Source of the DNA: Streptomyces flaveus
GTDB lineage: Bacteria > Actinomycetota > Actinomycetes > Streptomycetales > Streptomycetaceae
Length of the DNA: 64,000 nt
Assembly: GCF_014647675.1 (NCBI RefSeq)
Contig: NZ_BMPQ01000025.1
Coordinates: forward strand, 62,001 to 126,000
Reading direction: 5' to 3'
Every line of letters starts with the position of its first letter. Positions within the stretch are counted from its first letter, which is position 1. Positions 25,274-33,200 of the stretch are shown in pieces. The translations under genes were made by a program, and so were the position numbers. The notes below the pieces were generated by a model. That model was not told where the DNA came from, ran no database searches, and saw only the letters and a program-made list of their open reading frames with translations.

Positions 25274-26589
25274 AGGATCTCCTTCCCCCGCGTCTCGGGC
25301 AGCCCGAACAGGGCCAGCGCCGCGAGACCGTAACCGATCGCGCCGAAGACCAGCGCACCGCCGACCCCCCAGCTGTCGGCCAGGAACCCGACGCACGTCG
25401 GGAAGACGGCGCCCACGGCGCGGCCGGTGTTGTACGTGAAGCCCTGCCCCGTGCCGCGCACCGCCGTCGGGTACAGCTCGCTCAGGAACGAACCGAAGCC
25501 GCTGAAAATCGCCGACATACAGAAGCCGAGCGGGAAACCGAGCACAAGGAGAAGGGTGTTGGCGCCGGTGGGGATGTTCGCGTAGGCCAGGATGCAGATC
25601 GCCGAGAGCACCGCGAAGAGCCAGATGTTCCGCCTGCGGCCCAGCTTGTCGGTGAGATAACCACCGGTCAGATAGCCGAGGAAGGCTCCGCTGATCAGGA
25701 ACGTGAGATAGCCGCCGGTGCCCACGACGGACAGTTCGCGCTCCGTCTTCAGGTACGTGGGCACCCAGGTGGCCAGTGTGTAGTAGCCGCCCTGGACACC
25801 GGTGGAGAGCAGGACCGCGAAGATCGTCGTCCGGAGCAGTCCGGGTGATTCGGCCGTGGCCGGCTTGAAGATGGCCGCGAACGAGCCCTTCTGGGGGCTC
25901 TCCTTGCGGCGTTCGGTCGCCTTGGGGGCGTCCTTCACGTGACGGCGGACCCAGATGACGAGCAGTGCGGGCAGTGCGCCGGTCCAGAACATCACCCGCC
26001 AGGCGATGTCGTCGTCCATGAACTGGAAGACCAGCGTGTAGACGAGCACGGCGAGTCCCCAGCCGACGGCCCAGGAACTCTGGATCGCGCCGAGCGTGCG
26101 CCCCCGGTGCTTCGGGCTCGCGTACTCGGCGACCAGGATCGCGCCGACCGCCCACTCGCCGCCGAAACCGAGCCCCTGAAGGGCACGGAACACCAGCAGG
26201 GTCTCGTAGTTGGGCGCGAAGCCGCAGGCCACGGTGAAGACCGCGTACGTGATCACCGTGATCATCAGGGCCTTGACGCGCCCGATCCTGTCCGCGAGCA
26301 CACCCGCGATGGCACCGCCGATCGCGGAGACGACCAGCGTGACGGTCGTGAACAGCCCGGTCTGGCCGCTGTTGAGGCCGAAGTACGCAGCCAGGGCCAC
26401 CATGCTCAGCGGCAGCGTGAAGTAGTCGTACGAGTCGAGGGCATAGCCGCCGAACGCGCCGCCGAAGGCGCGGCGGCCCCGCGGGCCCAGGGCCCGCAGC
26501 CAGGCGAACGCGCCCTCGTCGGTGGCGGATTCGCCCGAATCGGTGCGGGTCTCGGTGGTGAGGGCCTGCGGTGGAGGGGTCGTGCTCAT
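25270..26589 (-). CDS. MFS transporter (metabolite:H+ symporter type)
   Basis: A 439-residue permease with twelve predicted helices. The loop ADRIGRVKALM after helix 2, the GLGFGGEWAVGAILVAEYA motif in helices 4-5, HRGRTLGAIQSSWAVGWGL, and the later TDKLGRRRNIW and GFGSFLSELYPTAVRGTGQG are typical of the sugar/aromatic-acid symporter branches. First in the pxp operon, it is the likely importer of 5-oxoproline or a precursor; this is inference from position. The ATG at 26589 follows GAGGTG. The promoter lies about 120 bp upstream and contains a palindromic operator. Confidence 0.9.
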   Translation of the reverse strand: MSTTPPPQALTTETRTDSGESATDEGAFAWLRALGPRGRRAFGGAFGGYALDSYDYFTLPLSMVALAAYFGLNSGQTGLFTTVTLVVSAIGGAIAGVLADRIGRVKALMITVITYAVFTVACGFAPNYETLLVFRALQGLGFGGEWAVGAILVAEYASPKHRGRTLGAIQSSWAVGWGLAVLVYTLVFQFMDDDIAWRVMFWTGALPALLVIWVRRHVKDAPKATERRKESPQKGSFAAIFKPATAESPGLLRTTIFAVLLSTGVQGGYYTLATWVPTYLKTERELSVVGTGGYLTFLISGAFLGYLTGGYLTDKLGRRRNIWLFAVLSAICILAYANIPTGANTLLLVLGFPLGFCMSAIFSGFGSFLSELYPTAVRGTGQGFTYNTGRAVGAVFPTCVGFLADSWGVGGALVFGAIGYGLAALALFGLPETRGKEIL

Positions 26590-26719
26590 GGTGCACCTCG
26601 CAGTTGAGGACGGAGGGTGCTTCAGGACTGATGAGCCGTGCCGTACGGAAGCGCTGAGGAACTGAACCGGCGTGCGGAAGCCGTCGGCGCCGGGACGAAC
26701 GGCCGGCGCCTGTCCCAGC

Positions 26720-26749
26720 AAGGTAGAGGATCGTTGAACGATCCTTCAA
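26720..26749 (-). promoter_or_regulatory. promoter and palindromic operator of the pxp operon
   Basis: On the minus strand a -35 TTGAAG (26744-26749), an 18-nt spacer and a -10 TACCTT (26720-26725) form a likely promoter. The spacer carries a perfect 17-bp palindrome, GGATCGTT-G-AACGATCC (26728-26744). Its core TCGTTGAACGA fits the TNGTNNNACNA pattern of FadR-subfamily GntR proteins. The divergent GntR gene starts 25-49 bp away. Bound regulator would block both promoters. Confidence 0.75.
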
Positions 26750-26792
26750 TACCTATGTTGTTTCGTTCTTGTATCTGCGATTGAATCCGGGT

Positions 26793-27491
26793 GTGGCCGA
26801 ACTGAACGGACTGGCGGACGATCGCGCACTGTTGGGACGCACCAGCACCGCGGAGCGGGTCTCGGACATCCTCAGGAGCCGGATCGCCGAGGGGTTCTTC
26901 CCGCCCGGCACGCGGCTGTCCGAGGACAGCATCGGAGGCGCTCTCGGTGTCTCACGCAACACGCTGCGGGAGGCGTTCCGGCTGCTCACGCACGAACGGC
27001 TGCTGGTGCACGAGCTCAACCGTGGCGTGTTCGTACGGATCCCGACCGTCGAGGACGTCGAGGACATCTACCGCACCCGGAGCCTCGTGGAGTGCGCCGT
27101 CGTCCGCGGTCTCGGCAAGCCGCCGTACGCAGTGGACGGTCTCGCCCGAGCCGTCGCCGACGGGCAGCGGGCGACGGGCGAAAAGGACTGGAAAGCCCTG
27201 GGCACGTCCAACATCCGCTTCCACCGGGAGCTGGTGGCGCTCGCCGGAAGCGCCCGCACCGACGAACTGATGAGCGGGGTCCTCGCCGAACTCCGGCTCG
27301 CCTTCCACCTGGTGGACGACCCACGACGGCTGCACGAGCCGTACCTCGCCCGCAACGGCCAGATCCTGAAGGCCCTCCAGGACGGCGGCCGGGACGAGGC
27401 CGAGCAATTGCTCGCGGTCTACCTCGCCGATTCGCGCAGGCGGGTCGTGGAGGTCTATGGGCAACGGGTGGCGGAGCAGAAACCGAAGTGA
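26793..27491 (+). CDS. GntR-family regulator, FadR/FCD subfamily
   Basis: A regulator of about 232 residues. The GntR winged helix (about residues 10-75) contains AERVSDILRSRIAEGFFPPG, SEDSIGGALGVSRNTLREAF and LNRGVFVRIPTVEDVEDIYR. The C-terminal FCD domain is all-helical, with the metal-type residues in SNIRFHRELVALAGS and the final His region around DDPRRLHEPYLARN. The start is uncertain: GTG 26793 gives MAELNGLADDR, while TTG 26769 adds eight residues; neither has a ribosome binding site. It is divergent from the pxp operon, and the palindrome at 26728-26744 is the expected operator. Effector likely a carboxylic or amino acid. Confidence 0.88.
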   Translation: MAELNGLADDRALLGRTSTAERVSDILRSRIAEGFFPPGTRLSEDSIGGALGVSRNTLREAFRLLTHERLLVHELNRGVFVRIPTVEDVEDIYRTRSLVECAVVRGLGKPPYAVDGLARAVADGQRATGEKDWKALGTSNIRFHRELVALAGSARTDELMSGVLAELRLAFHLVDDPRRLHEPYLARNGQILKALQDGGRDEAEQLLAVYLADSRRRVVEVYGQRVAEQKPK

Positions 27492-27551
27492 CGTGGGTGC
27501 CCTTCTGGGGCGTTCGGTGTGTTGTCAGACCCAGGACCTAGTCTTTGCATC

Positions 27552-29069
27552 GTGACTTCGCCTGCATCGACGGACAGTGTTCCGCCCCAGCTCAGCGCGG
27601 GGCCGCGGCCCGCCCCGGGCCCGGCCGCCGACGAAGGGCTGGCGCGGCGCCTGCGCGCGCTCGCCTGCACCGCACCCCTGCACGACCTCGATGTACGCAA
27701 GGCGAACCTCGCGGGTGAGTACTCCGTGTACGGGATGGCGGAGGTGGCCCTCGCCGCCATCGACCTCGTCACGCTGAACATGGACTTCGACACGGGCGCC
27801 GACCACGACCAGATCGTGGCCAGGCTCATCCCGCGCATCGCCGCGCAGGCCCCACGCCGCCCCGTCGCAGAGCACGAGCGGGTGGCCCGCTGGGTCCTGG
27901 AGAACCTGATCAACGTCGGCAGCGTCGACCGCGGCTTCCGTGCCGTGTACGGCACGTTCACGCCCGACGGCTCCTATGTGCGCCGCGACTACGACTTCAA
28001 GCTGATCGAGGAGGTGCCCGGCTACGGCGGGAGCGTGTATCTCCGTACGACGGACGAGGCGGTCAACGTCCTGGTGGGCGCCCTCGACACGGACGTCACC
28101 AGCGCGCAGATCGCCGCCGAGGTCAAGCTGGAGGTGCTGATCAGCCGCGGCAGGCTCGCCGACGCGCAGCTCGCCGCCGAGCAGGCCCGCTACCGGACCG
28201 TGCAGTACTCCGAGACGCTCCGCAGGACCCTGGACGCGACGCGGCGCAATGTCCGCGCGGTGGACTGGCTGCAGGCCGTGCCCGACATGATCACCGAGGC
28301 GCTCGACCACGTGGCCGACCGCTATCGCCACGAGAACGCGATCCTCACCAACATCCGCAAGGCCCGCGACGAGTCCGAGGACCCCGAGCACAAGCGCCGT
28401 GCCGCCGAGCTCGTCGACATCGTCAAGGACTGCATCCGCCGCCATACGCAGTTGCAGTCCCGCCTCCTGGAGGCCGGCCCGCTGTTCCGCGCCGAGCAGG
28501 ACCGACAGGCCTTCGCCGCGCCCATGGCGACTTCGGGGATCGACCTGTACGGGCACCTTGTCGTGCCGGTGCTGCCCCTGCCCGTCGAGCAGGCCCTGCG
28601 CGTGACGGACGCGTTCTTCGCGCGCGGGACGGGCCTGCGTACTCCGGTGTCCGTACGGGTCGGAGACCTGGTCGACATCCTGCTGGCGCCGCCCATGGAG
28701 CGGGAGCATCTCGGAGCTCAGATGCCCGAGCCGGATCTGATCGCCACGCCGGACGACAGCCGGTTCAGCGAGGAGCAGTTGGCCGCGGCCATGGAGTTGC
28801 TGGACCTTCCGGCCGATGCGCCGCGGCGGTTGTCGGGGTTGCTGGCGGATGCGCGCCGCTCGGATCCCGAGTTGCCGTATCTGGTCGCGCTGTTGGCCGT
28901 GCACGCCGCCAGCCCGCCGGTGGGTACCGCCTATCGGCAGGGCGAGGAGAAGCTGCTGTTCTCGGTGGACGACGGGACCGAGTTGGACGATCCGGAGTTC
29001 GGCGGGGCGGATCTCATCGTGGGCATGGCGCTGTTGGACGCGGCGGCGCTCCGCTTGGAGGGCCGATGA
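27552..29069 (+). CDS. kleisin/MukF-like subunit of an SMC-type complex
   Basis: A 505-residue protein, first of three same-strand genes. The N-terminal part (about 35-150) is helical. A segment with YGGSVYLRTTDEAVNVLVGA and QIAAEVKLEVLISRGRLADA, then QLAAEQARYRTVQYSETLRR, resembles the winged-helix-to-long-helix layout of MukF/JetA-type kleisins. A C-terminal region (about 330-505) includes PLPVEQALRVTDAFFARGTG and small domains that could bind the ATPase. The GTG at 27552 is preferred although no ribosome binding site is seen; TAGTCT 7 nt upstream could be the -10 of a leaderless transcript. The upstream GTG at 27519 is the alternative. Function is inferred from context and architecture, not from a recognised signature. 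Confidence 0.65.
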   Translation: MTSPASTDSVPPQLSAGPRPAPGPAADEGLARRLRALACTAPLHDLDVRKANLAGEYSVYGMAEVALAAIDLVTLNMDFDTGADHDQIVARLIPRIAAQAPRRPVAEHERVARWVLENLINVGSVDRGFRAVYGTFTPDGSYVRRDYDFKLIEEVPGYGGSVYLRTTDEAVNVLVGALDTDVTSAQIAAEVKLEVLISRGRLADAQLAAEQARYRTVQYSETLRRTLDATRRNVRAVDWLQAVPDMITEALDHVADRYRHENAILTNIRKARDESEDPEHKRRAAELVDIVKDCIRRHTQLQSRLLEAGPLFRAEQDRQAFAAPMATSGIDLYGHLVVPVLPLPVEQALRVTDAFFARGTGLRTPVSVRVGDLVDILLAPPMEREHLGAQMPEPDLIATPDDSRFSEEQLAAAMELLDLPADAPRRLSGLLADARRSDPELPYLVALLAVHAASPPVGTAYRQGEEKLLFSVDDGTELDDPEFGGADLIVGMALLDAAALRLEGR

Positions 29070-29083
29070 ACGGCGGGTCATTC

Positions 29084-29158
29084 TTTGGCTGCGGGCCGTC
29101 GGTGGCTTGTCGCGCCCGCGCGGCGGGGCCGCATGGTGTCACGCCCCGCGCCCCTGAC
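29084..29158 (-). repeat. dispersed intergenic repeat, copy 3, between two operon genes
   Basis: On the minus strand this reads GGGGCGCGGGGCGTGACACC, then GCCCCGCCGCGCGGGCGCGA, CAAGCCACC and CCGCAG. These are the same ordered blocks as copies 1 (4241) and 2 (9081). It occupies most of the 136-bp gap between the kleisin-like and MukE-like genes. Its palindromic GC content could act as an intercistronic structure. Confidence 0.6.
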
Positions 29159-29205
29159 CAAGTTGGTCTCGCCCGCGTTTGCCAGATTCCCGAGGAGTCC
29201 CAACC

Positions 29206-30090
29206 GTGACCGAGCACGTCGAGTGGAGTGAACCGGAGGCTGCCGGAGCGCTGGTGAGCAGTGCCGTCACCCCTGCCGACGCCGCCGACGCGGCGCGGCT
29301 CGTCGCCTTCGGGCTGCAGCCCAAACTGCAGCCCGCCCGCGACCAGGAGTACGCCGAGCTGCTGCGGCGGTATCGGGAGGACCCGGCGTTCGCCCGGCTC
29401 GCCGATGCTGTTGCCGCGGGGCTCGGGCTGGTCGTGCTGGAGGTGTCGCCGCGCGCGGGGATGGCGGTGACGGCAGCCGAGGACTCGGTGTTCGCCGTGC
29501 GCATGGGGGACTATGCGCGGCGGGCGTCCGCGGACGCCGGGGACCGGTTCCTGCACGGGCTGGCGCATCTCGCTGTCGCCGCGATGGCGTTTCCGCGGCC
29601 CGAGGACCTCGCCGACGACGGGTACATCGGGCGGGTTTCGGTCAACGGAGTGGACGCGTTCGTACGGCAGGCCTGCCGACGCCTGGAAGAGCGGGCCGAG
29701 GAGCAGGGCGAGATCACCGATCCGGCCACCGACGCGCCCGGCCTCGAGGCGGCCTGGCGGATCTGGGCCAGACGCAGCGCGACCGGGGCGACCAAGGACG
29801 CGCGCCGTCTTGCCGGTTCGACCACCGGCATCGTGGGCAAGGCCGTGGCGTTCCTCACCGACTCCGGGTTCCTGCAGCGCACCGGGGACGACGGCGGAGG
29901 CACGTACCGCACGACCGCCCGCTACCAGCTCCAGGTGCGCGACATGGCGGGCAGCGCCGCCATGGCCGAGCTGCTCGAGCTGGGCATCGTGCCGGTCACC
30001 GACGGCACCGCGACCCTGCTGCCCGCCGAGGACACCGACGACCTGGAGCTGGCGGCCGACGCCGGGCTGCCGTTCCACTCCAGACCATGA
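29206..30090 (+). CDS. MukE-like winged-helix subunit of an SMC-type complex
   Basis: A 294-residue protein. After an Ala-rich helical N-terminus, the middle (about 90-150) is compact with the run DRFLHGLAHLAVAAMAFPRP. The C-terminal half contains a winged-helix-like stretch, TGIVGKAVAFLTDSGFLQRT, with a beta wing YRTTARYQLQVRDMAGSAAM and ELLELGIVPVTDG. This resembles MukE/JetB-type accessory proteins. The GTG at 29206 follows GAGGAG at good spacing. It sits between the kleisin-like gene and the SMC-like gene, the order expected for MukF-MukE-MukB or JetABC operons. No signal peptide or enzyme motif is visible. Confidence 0.65.
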   Translation: MTEHVEWSEPEAAGALVSSAVTPADAADAARLVAFGLQPKLQPARDQEYAELLRRYREDPAFARLADAVAAGLGLVVLEVSPRAGMAVTAAEDSVFAVRMGDYARRASADAGDRFLHGLAHLAVAAMAFPRPEDLADDGYIGRVSVNGVDAFVRQACRRLEERAEEQGEITDPATDAPGLEAAWRIWARRSATGATKDARRLAGSTTGIVGKAVAFLTDSGFLQRTGDDGGGTYRTTARYQLQVRDMAGSAAMAELLELGIVPVTDGTATLLPAEDTDDLELAADAGLPFHSRP

Positions 30091-30206
30091 CGCCGCCTCC
30101 CGACCTCGACGCCCCCTGACCTCGACCACCTCCGACTCCGACCACGCCCGACCCCGACCGAGCCCAACTCCCTTCCGAATACGTCCGATTACGAGAGTCC
30201 GCCGCC

Positions 30207-33200
30207 ATGTACGAGCTGTCCCGGATCCGCCTCTACTCCATCGGGCCGGCCGGTGCGCGCTACGCCGACACCGTGCTGGACCTGCGGGGTGTCGGCGAGC
30301 CCGTGCCCGACCCCGCGCCCACCCAGGCGGAGTTCTTCGAGGAGGAGCCGGCCGGGCCGCCGCGCCGTCCCGCGCCCGCGGGCGTGCTCTTCCTGGAGAA
30401 CGGCGGCGGCAAGTCCGTACTGCTCAAGCTGATCTTCTCGGTGATGCTGCCAGGACACCGGAACACGCTGGGCGGGGCCAGTTCGGGTGTGCTGCGGAAG
30501 TTCCTGCTCGCCGACGACTGCGGGCATGTCGCGCTGGAGTGGCAGCACACGCTGACCGGTGAGTGCGTCGTGGCCGGCAAGGTGAGCGAGTGGCGCGGGC
30601 GCCAGGTCTCCAACGATCCGCGGAAGTTCGCGGAAGCGTGGTACTCGTTCCGGCCCGGCCCCGGGCTGAGCCTGGACAATCTGCCGGTCGCCGAGGCCAC
30701 GGCCGTACGGCCACATGTCGAGGGCGTGTCCGGGGCGCAGGGGCGACGCCGCACGATGAAGGGCTTCCGGGACGCGATCACAGAGGCGGGGAAGGCGTAC
30801 CCGCACCTGGAGGTGCACTGGGAGGAGATCCACGACCGCTGGAACGAACACCTCGGGGATCTCGGTCTGGATCCCGAACTCTTCCGCTACCAGCGGGAGA
30901 TGAACTCCGACGAGGGTGAGGCGGCCGGCCTCTTCGCGGTCAAGAAGGACTCCGACTTCACCGATCTGCTGCTGCGCGCGGTCACCGACACCCGGGACAC
31001 CGACGGGCTCGCGGACCTGGTCGGCGGATTCGGCAACAAGCTGGGGCGGCGGGCCGAGCTGATCGCCGAGCGGGAGTTCACGGCGGGGTCCGTGGACCTG
31101 CTCGGGCGGATCGTGGAGGCGGCAGAGACACGTTCGCGCGCGCGGGACATCCACACGGCCGCCGAGCGGCGTACGCGCACGCTGGCCCGGCGGCTGACCG
31201 CGCGCGCCGTGCAGGAGCGGGTCCGGTCCGCCGAGCTCGCCCAGCGGGTCACTGCCGCCGCGCACACGGTCACCGAGGCCGAGGGCGCCCGTTCCAGGAG
31301 CGCGCTGATCGCGGCGGAACTCGCCTATCGGCACGCCTCGTTGGCGCTCGCCGGCGCCGAGAAGGCCGCGGCGGCGCAGAAGCGCGAGCTCGCCGACGCG
31401 CGCACGTTGCACTCCGCCTGGCAGGCCGCCGAGGCGGTGCTGCGCCACCGGGCCGCCGCGGACCGCTCCGCGCGCGTGGCCGTCGCGATCCGCGAGGCCG
31501 AGCGGGATGCCGCGCCCGCGCTCGCCGAGCTCGCCAAGGCCGCCGTCGACCTCGTCCGCGCGCTGCACTCCGCGGCCGAAGGGGCCGAGACGGTCGCCAA
31601 CGAGGAGGAGGAGCGCTCCGCCGCACTCCAGGAGACCGGCGAGGCCGCCCACCGCGACTCGACGGCCGCCGCCACCGAGGCGCAGCGCGCCCGCAGCGAG
31701 GTCGGTCACCTGCGGCAGCGGCTCGGCGAGGTCGAGCAGGAGACCGCCGAGGCGGTACGCGCAGGCTGGCTCGACGACACCGCCCCCGACGCCGACCCCG
31801 CGCGCGCGGCCCTCGCGGCCAGCGACGCCGAGAAGACCGCCGTCGCCGCCTGGGACACCGCACGCGAGGCGTCCCGCCGCGCCTCGGAACACGCTCGCGA
31901 GGCCGCCGCCACCGAGTCCCGCGCCGAACTCACGGCGGCCCGCGCGTCGGACGCCGCGACGGCCGCCGAGCGCGCCTACGACGCGGAGCGGACCACCGCC
32001 GAAGCCCTGGCGGGCGAGGAACGGCTGGCGGAACTGCTGAGCCTGCCGAACGCCTCCGGCGGGCGACGTGGCGGGGTGCCGTCACCCCGAGCGGGGGCGG
32101 ATGGCTCTGGCGGGAACGCGGGGGGCGTACACGGTGACGTGACGGGCGTTCCTGGCGAGGGCCAGGGTGTGACCGCTGTCCAACCGATGCCTGAAGGCCC
32201 CCTCACCGCCGAGGAGTTGGACCGTTACGCCGACGAGTTGCGGGAGTTGCTCGACGACGGCGTCGCCTCCGCCGAGCGGCAGCTCTTCGAGTTGCGGACA
32301 GTGGCGGCCGACGACGCGCGGATTCTTGGCGCCCTCGGTGACGGCGGGCTGCTGCCACCGGGGCCGGACGTCATGGCCGCTGTGGAGTACCTGGGCGAGC
32401 GCGGCATCCCCGCGCTCCCCGGCTGGCGCTATCTCGCGCAGGCCGTCGACCCCGTCGACCACGCGCGCGTGCTGACCGCCCGGCCCGAGCTGGTGGACGG
32501 CGTCATCATCACGGATCCGGAAACCCACGCGCGCGCCCGCGAAGCCCTCGCCGATGCCGCGCTGCTGCCCCGGTCCGCCGTGGCCGTCGGTACGGCTGCC
32601 GCGCTGCTCGCCCCGACGCCGGCCCACGACGCGGGCGACGGCGGCCGCAGCGACGTGTTCCTCGTACCGCCGAACCCGGCCATGCACGACGAGCACGCCG
32701 CCGACGAGGAGCGGCAGGCGCTGCGCACACGCGCGAGTGAACGGGACGAGGAGATCCGGGAGTTGGCGGCCCGGCTGGCCAAGGACCGCGAGCTGGCGGC
32801 GCGCCTCGCCTCCTGGCGTACCGGGTGTCCGGCGGGACGGCTCGCCGAACTCGCCGCGGCGGCCCGCGATGCGCGCGCGTTCGCCGAGGAGGCCGAAGCC
32901 GGACTCGCCGAGGCGCGTACCGTGCGGGCCGAGGCCGACGAGGCCGCGTCCGACGCGGCCCGGGTACGGGACGAACGCCAGGACGCCGCGCAGCGGGCCC
33001 GACGGGCCGCCGACGCGCTCGCCGGACTCGCCTTCCGGCTGCGCGAACGGGCCGGCTGGCAGGCCAGACTGCGCGAACTCGCCGACGAGGCGGCCGAATC
33101 GGAGGCCCGCGCCCAGACCTGCCTGGAGCGAGCCCGCGCCGCCGACGAGGACCGGCGCGCCGCCCAGCGCACCGCCGACGACGCCCGCCGCACGGCCCGC

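Noticed and set aside
24452..26749. An uninterrupted minus-strand frame that looked like an MFS-hydro-lyase fusion
   Set aside because: The upstream part is out of frame with the MFS protein and is its shadow. A GTG with AAGGAG at 25273 gives a normal-length DUF1445 protein overlapping the MFS stop.
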